Part shown: piece after piece, positions 57,758-64,000 of the stretch | Numbering within the stretch: the stretch's first letter is position 1 | How the letters are laid out: each line of letters opens with the position of its first letter | Source of the DNA: Bog-756 sp963741055 | GTDB taxonomy: Bacteria; Actinomycetota; Acidimicrobiia; Acidimicrobiales; RAAP-2 | Direction of reading: 5' to 3' | Assembly (NCBI GenBank): GCA_963741055.1 | Contig: CAVUGU010000018.1 | Span: forward strand, 52,195-116,194 | Length of the DNA stretch: 64,000 nt | Notes under the pieces: model-generated | What the model saw: the letters and a program-made list of their open reading frames with translations, nothing else | What the model was told of the DNA's origin: nothing | Databases searched by the model: none | Made by a program: the position numbers and the translations under genes

Positions 57758-57790
57758 CGACAATGCCCCCGCATCGCGGGGGCATTGTCG
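57758..57790 (-). terminator. Terminator of the rRNA operon
   Basis: CGACAATGCCCCCGC (57758-57772) and GCGGGGGCATTGTCG (57776-57790) form a perfect 15-bp stem over a 3-nt loop, 9 bp beyond the 5S gene. It is symmetric and may also stop efeB transcripts coming from the other side. Confidence 0.8.
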
Positions 57791-57798
57791 AGAGAAAT

Positions 57799-57914
<116 letters not shown>

Positions 57915-57990
57915 AACCGTGCGCTCTTCGCTCGCACGACCGCCATTCGGTCGATGCGGGCAGGGTATGACCGACAGTCACCCTGAGCGT

Positions 57991-58008
57991 TCCATAGCGA
58001 GCACGAGC
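57991..58008 (-). other. 3' arm of the 23S processing stem
   Basis: TCCATAGCGAGCACGAGC is the exact reverse complement of 61933-61950 just outside the other end of the 23S gene. The 18-bp helix (20 bp with flanking pairs) closes the 23S precursor and is the likely RNase III site. Confidence 0.8.
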
Positions 58009-58145
58009 AAAGTTCCCAAGCCCTCGGCCGATTAGTACCGGTCAGCTGAATGCGTTGCCGCACTTACACTTCCGGCCTATCAACGTGGTCGTCTGGCCAC
58101 GGGCCTTACCAGGTTGACCCTGTGGGAGATTTCATCTTGGAACGA

Positions 58146-58177
<32 letters not shown>

Positions 58178-58233
58178 CACCCGAAGGTCGCAAATCAGCA
58201 GTGCCCTTGGCAGGACAACTGACACACGAGAGC

Positions 58234-58264
<31 letters not shown>

Positions 58265-58294
58265 TAGCCTTCCTCAAATCTCCTACGGCTGCAT

Positions 58295-58326
<32 letters not shown>

Positions 58327-58342
58327 AAACCCAGCTCGCGTA

Positions 58343-58378
<36 letters not shown>

Positions 58379-58379
58379 G

Positions 58380-58425
<46 letters not shown>

Positions 58426-58644
58426 TCCCGTCGATATGGACTCTTGGGGAAGATGAGCCTGTTATCCCCGGGGTACCTTTTATCCGTTGAGCAACGGCGC
58501 TTCCACAAGCAACCGCTGGATCACTATGCCCTGCTTTCGCACCTGCTCGACTTGTAGGTCTCGCAGTCAAGCTCCCTTGTGCCATTGCACTCGACGGCTG
58601 ATTGCCAACCAGCCTGAGGGAACCTTTGGGCGCCTCCGTTACGT

Positions 58645-58676
<32 letters not shown>

Positions 58677-58934
58677 ACCTGACGCTGTCCCTGATCCGGA
58701 TTACGGACCGAGGTTAGGGTTCCGGCACATAAAGGGTGGTATTTCAAGGATGACTCCACGGTAGCTGGCGCCACCGCTTCAAAGTCTCCCACCTATCCTA
58801 CACAATATGTACTAAAACTCAACAGCAAGCTGTAGTAAAGGTCCACGGGGTCTTTCCGTCCTGATGCAGCTAACGAGCATCTTTACTCGTACTTCAATTT
58901 CGCCGGGTCTGTGGTTGAGACAGTAGGAAAGTCG

Positions 58935-58989
<55 letters not shown>

Positions 58990-59082
58990 CACTTTTGTTA
59001 CTACTCAATACCGGACATTAACTGGGTCCAGATTGAGCGGCCAGGTCATTTCTGCCTGGCTCCCATGTCGCCATGAGGGTCG

Positions 59083-59133
59083 GACTGTATCTTCGTCTCT
59101 GATCTCGTCGATCAGAGAGCCCCGCGTGCAGTC
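59083..59133 (-). other. P7-P8 catalytic core of the intron
   Basis: P7 strands are at 59129-59133 and 59083-59087 and bind the guanosine cofactor. Between them lies the P8 hairpin CTCTGATC-GACGA-GATCAGAG (59097-59117), a perfect 8-bp stem. The run AAGATACAGTCCGACC is nearly the textbook 3' P7/J8-7 sequence of nuclear and organellar group I introns. Confidence 0.8.
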
Positions 59134-59730
59134 TCTGAGGATCCTGCCAGGACTTCCGCCATGCTTCTCGAACGCTGCTTACCGTTGGCATTCATACCGT
59201 AGGCAAGGCGAACAATGCGCTCGAACCCGTCTCTCCTGAGATGCTCTCGTCTTCGCATCGATCGAACAATCTGGGCGAAGGCTAGCGAAATCTCCACGTT
59301 TCGCGATCGAGTGGATAACGCTCAAAGAACGGAAGGACCGCAGTCTCTCAGATCCCGTAGGGATTCGACCGCGTACGCATAGACCGCACGATTTTCATGG
59401 ACCCTTCGACACGCACTCGCCCACAGCCGAAAGGCCGCGATTAATGCGTCGAGAACGTCACGATGATCCCGGTGCTTGATAGACGTGGAAACTTGGTTGA
59501 AGCTGCCAGCCACCGTGCCGGTGCATCTGTTGACAACGATGTACCGAAACCGAGAAGCAGCCCTCACCATCCACAAATCCAACAATCCAGGAGGGTTCGA
59601 GCACCAAGCATGGAATGGCAGTTTCCTGCTGATTGTCCGCACCGGACGGATTTTCACTGCCCACGACGCCACCGTACGAGACGGTTGCGACAATGGACGA
59701 GTACCGCCGGATACTCGGATGTTCCAGCAT
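59112..59730 (-). pseudogene. LAGLIDADG homing endonuclease gene, broken into three frames
   Basis: Homing endonucleases of this type cut intron-less alleles and spread the intron. From the ATG at 59730 the first frame encodes SWIVGFVDGEGCFSVSVHRC (LAGLIDADG helix and first strand) and GGWQLQPSFHVYQ. Then come, in other frames, HRDHRDVLDALIAAF, GCGRVRVEGS, ENRAVYAYAVESLRDL, LPFFERYPL, KRGDFAS and FAQIVRSMRRREHLRRDGF to IVRLAYGMNANGKQR. Order and spacing match single-motif enzymes such as I-CeuI. About six 1-2 base frame changes in 560 bp break it, mostly at short runs, while the amino-acid blocks are well kept. The final stop lies within the P8 hairpin, so the gene overlapped the ribozyme core. 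Confidence 0.85.
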
Positions 59731-59766
59731 ATAGCGGGGTTTTTCAACGGCCAGGTTGAAGTACTA

Positions 59767-59801
<35 letters not shown>

Positions 59802-60709
59802 AGGTTCAGAGCTTCGCCCGAGGGCTAACCCTTCCCCGTAACCTTCCGGCACCGGGCAGGCGTCAGAGCGTATACATCGTCTTACGACTTCGCACGCTCC
59901 TGTGTTTTTAGTAAACAGTCGCTTTCCCCTATTCTCTGCGGCCCCTTCAGACTCGGGACGCGAAGTCCGTCACCCTATTGGGGCCCTCCTTCTCCCGAAG
60001 TTACGGAGGTATTTTGCCGAGTTCCTTAACCACAGTTCTCCCGATCGCCTTGGTATTCTCTACCCGCCCACCTGTGTCGGTTTGGGGTACGGGTTCCGTG
60101 TCAGCTCGCTAGAAGCTTTTCTCGGCAGCATGGGATCAGTGACTTCGCCTGGTGTGGCTCGGCATCGCGTCTCGGAGTGTGTGAGGCCCGGATTTGCCTG
60201 GACCTCCTCCTACACGCTTACCCCAGGACAACCAACGCCTGGGCTCACCTACCCTCCTGCGTCCCTCCTTCGCTTTCCGCGTCCGGGTCGGTCGGTTCGC
60301 CCCCGAAGGGACAGCCCCTTAGGACACCGGATCTGGAATGGGCGCGGACACGGAAGTACTGGAATATCAACCAGTTGTGCATCGACTACGCCTCTCGGCC
60401 TCGCCTTAGCTCCCGACTTACCCTGGGAGGATTAGCCTTCCCCAGGAACCCTTGGGCTTACGGCGGAGGGGTTTCTCACCCCTCTCTCGCTACTCATACC
60501 AACATTCTCACTCGACCACGCTCCACGCCGGTTCACACCGTCGCTTCTCAGCGGGATCGACGCTCCCCTACCACTCCCGTCCCGGGATTCCCAAGCGTGA
60601 ATACGACACCGTCCGCGGCGAACCGCATTCGGTGTCGTTGCTCGGGCGGAAACGGAAATCCGCAGCTTCGGCTCTTGACTTGAGCCCCGTTACATTGTCC
60701 GCGCAGGAC

Positions 60710-60757
<48 letters not shown>

Positions 60758-61173
60758 GAGCCAACCTCCTGGCTGTCTTCGCGTTCCCACATCGTTTTCC
60801 ACTTAGTCAAGAATTAGGGGCCTTAGCTGGCGGTCTGGGCTGTTTCCCTTTCGACTAACGAAGCTCATCCCTCGTAGTCTCACTGCCAGGCTCTGGAGCA
60901 TCGGCATTCGGAGTTTGATTGGGGTCAGTAAGCTTGTTGGCCCCCTAGCCCATTCAGTGCTCTACCTCCGATGCTGAACGCCCAACGCTGCACCTAAATG
61001 CATTTCGGGGAGAACCAGCTATCACCGAGTTTGATTGGCCTTTCACCCCTAACCACAGGTCATCCCCCCTGTTTTCAACCAGGGTGGGTTCGGCCCTCCA
61101 CGGGGTCTTACCCCCGCTTCAGCCTGCCCATGGCTAGCTCACTCGGCTTCGGGTCTACGGCATGCGACTGAAT

Positions 61174-61204
<31 letters not shown>

Positions 61205-61349
61205 CCCCCTCGCGGGTTAACCTCGCCACACACCATAACTCGTTGGCTCATTCTTCAAAAGGCACGCCATCACGGCCGGCACTTATGTGCCGACGACGCT
61301 CTGACTGTTTGTAAGTCAACGGTTTCAGGTACTATTTCACTCCCCTCCC

Positions 61350-61397
<48 letters not shown>

Positions 61398-61932
61398 CTG
61401 TGAGTACTTAGCCTTACGAGGTGGTCCTCGCAGATTCACGCCGGCTTTCCCGGATCCGGCGTTACTCGGGAAATCCGATCGAAGTCCAATGCCTTTCGTG
61501 TACGGGGCTGTTACCCTCTTTGGCGCATCTTTCCTGGATGCTTCCACTAAGCAATTGGTTTTGTAACTTCGTGAAGGTTCTGATGCACCTTCTATCGGCT
61601 CCCACGACACCGAGTTGGCAACGCCATCAGGCTTTTGCACCAACCCGGTTTAGGCTCATCCCGTTTCGCTCGCCGCTACTCAGGGAGTCACTGTTGTTTT
61701 CTTCTCCTCGGGGTACTGAGATGTTTCAATTCCCCCGGTTCCCTCCGCTGGTCCTATGCATTCAGACCAGGGTGACACCCCATGACGGGTGCCGGGTTTC
61801 CCCATTCGGACGTCCACGGATCCACGCTTGGTAGGCAACTCCCCGTGGCTTATCGCAGCCTCCCACGTCCTTCATCGGCTTCAGGCGCCAAGGCATCCGC
61901 CGTTGACTCTTTATAACTTGGAGAACATAGAT

Positions 61933-61950
61933 GCTCGTGCTCGCTATGGA
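61933..61950 (-). other. 5' arm of the 23S processing stem
   Basis: GCTCGTGCTCGCTATGGA pairs over its full 18 bp with 57991-58008, folding the pre-23S rRNA across about 3.9 kb, intron included. Confidence 0.8.
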
Positions 61951-62090
61951 ATTCTCAAGGTGCGCACGGCACACGTCACCGAGCTCGGCCCGGTTCGAGA
62001 CCGGGAAGGCGGAAACGTGCGGTGGGGAGGCCGGCCTCGCGCCGGCACCACCGAGGTGGACGTGCTCCCTTGCCTCGAGGCAAGGGAGCA

Positions 62091-62117
62091 GTCGCTCCCT
62101 CAAAACGGAATAGTGAC
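62091..62117 (-). other. 3' arm of the 16S processing stem
   Basis: GTCGCTCC...AAAACGGAATAGTGA is nearly the reverse complement of 63955-63981 upstream of the 16S gene (8 bp, a 2-nt mismatch, then 15 bp), a normal pre-16S closing helix. Confidence 0.75.
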
Positions 62118-62262
62118 GCCCACCGACCACCGCAGGACCTGCAGGCTCTCGGGCGGGACGCCGCAAGAAGCAGCGTGCGGCCCGAAAGGGGCAGGGTTAC
62201 GAAAGACGATGAATAACCAGTGATCGACTAGGAGCATTCGGGCAAATACCCGAATGAAAACT

Positions 62263-63792
<1,530 letters not shown>

Positions 63793-64000
63793 GACCTCGT
63801 CCGGACCCGAGGGCCCGGCCGAAATCGAAGAGCCGACCAGTTGAACGAGGTCCAACCGGCCAACTCGAAACTGGCACAGAACAGACATTGTCCGTTCAGT
63901 GCAAATTGACTGGCGACCACGGAATTCCGCGGCCGCCCGCACTGGCTTTTGGCTATCACTATTCCGTTTTCAAGGAGCGACCAGGCACACGCCAGAGGCG
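63793..64000 (-). other. rRNA operon leader (promoter outside window)
   Basis: 208 bp before the 16S gene on the minus strand. It holds the 5' arm of the 16S processing stem at 63955-63981. No tRNA or gene is present. The promoters must lie beyond base 64000 or in the last few bases. Confidence 0.7.

Larger units (their letters stand above)
58990..59766 (-). other. Group I intron in 23S rRNA at position 1923 (I-CeuI site)
   Basis: The conserved exon sequence AACGGT|CCTAAGGTAGCG is split by 777 bp. By E. coli numbering (U1911, A1913, Psi1917) the last exon base is U1923, the insertion site of the Chlamydomonas I-CeuI intron. Group I features on the minus strand: the 5' exon ends in U; the internal guide GCCGTT (59746-59751) pairs with AACGGT (59767-59772), giving a u.G wobble at the splice site; GACTG (59129-59133) pairs with CAGTC (59083-59087) as P7, within TCAGAGACTG and AAGATACAGTCCGACC contexts; an 8-bp P8 hairpin is at 59097-59117; P9-type hairpins follow; and the intron ends in G (58990). 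Confidence 0.92.

Noticed and set aside
58990..59766. Group II intron, transposon or simple 23S intervening sequence (IVS) as explanation of the insertion
   Set aside because: No reverse transcriptase, target duplication or inverted ends. The u.G splice pair, P7/P8 core, terminal G and LAGLIDADG gene all indicate group I, and IVS elements are inserted elsewhere and lack these.
61980..62015. tRNA-like GGTTCGA motif in the 16S-23S spacer
   Set aside because: It is the loop of a simple CCCGGT/ACCGGG hairpin on the plus strand; no acceptor, D or anticodon arm can be formed.

Overview
The window is high-GC bacterial DNA with the gene content of an actinobacterium, most likely the class Acidimicrobiia. 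The clues are a fused CofG-CofH FO synthase (coenzyme F420), a gcvH / zinc-ribbon FHA / MerR-FtsR / DUF151 block, KorAB, DUF1918, an Rpf-type muralytic domain, GYWLV...DGGIFAFGDA repeats, and many leaderless genes. No organism name was given and no database search was possible, so the class is an inference.

Layout. 1-5603: pentose phosphate genes tkt (5' end missing), tal, gnd, zwf and pgl, without opcA. 5655-9071: fbiC and a LOG-family protein. 9458-15476: a secreted GH92 mannosidase, an acyl-CoA ligase, an NlpC/P60 cell-wall hydrolase and DUF1918. 15478-22276: a methyltransferase, an Rpf-repeat secreted protein, an SDR, a GH4 glycosidase, an alpha/beta hydrolase and two hotdog thioesterases. 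22306-28399: gltBD. 28544-31694: thiO-thiS-thiG-thiD. 31925-38602: a TAT-exported phosphoesterase, a membrane glycosyltransferase-like protein, an S9 peptidase and an acrylyl-CoA-reductase-like MDR. 38628-45230: DUF4232 lipoprotein, DUF151, FtsR-like, FHA, GcvH, a mannose-1-P guanylyltransferase/pseudo-phosphomannomutase fusion and a CDP-alcohol phosphatidyltransferase. 45288-48992: an MFS remnant, an SGNH protein, DUF1015 and a Cys-rich lipoprotein. 49032-55337: DUF1697, korB, korA, class I aldolase and a TPR protein with a long RG-rich disordered region. 55522-57696: efeO and efeB without efeU. 57758-64000: a complete rRNA operon on the minus strand (16S, 23S, 5S, terminator).

The most remarkable feature is in the 23S gene. 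A 777-bp group I intron (58990-59766) lies exactly at the I-CeuI site, after U1923 in E. coli numbering. It has a P1 helix with the u.G wobble, a P7 pairing, a P8 hairpin and a terminal G. It carries the remains of a LAGLIDADG homing endonuclease gene whose conserved blocks are spread over all three frames.

Two patterns run through the window. First, about twenty real genes contain single-base frame changes, at least some at short homopolymers, which suggests assembly error rather than mass gene death; such genes are annotated over their full span. Second, at least nine genes have a TANNNT -10 element ending 6-7 nt before the start codon and no Shine-Dalgarno sequence, the mark of leaderless transcription.

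Metabolically the segment covers the oxidative and non-oxidative pentose phosphate routes, F420 precursor synthesis, ammonium assimilation, thiazole and pyrimidine steps of thiamine synthesis, ferredoxin-linked 2-oxoacid metabolism, GDP-mannose supply, and cell-wall remodelling.
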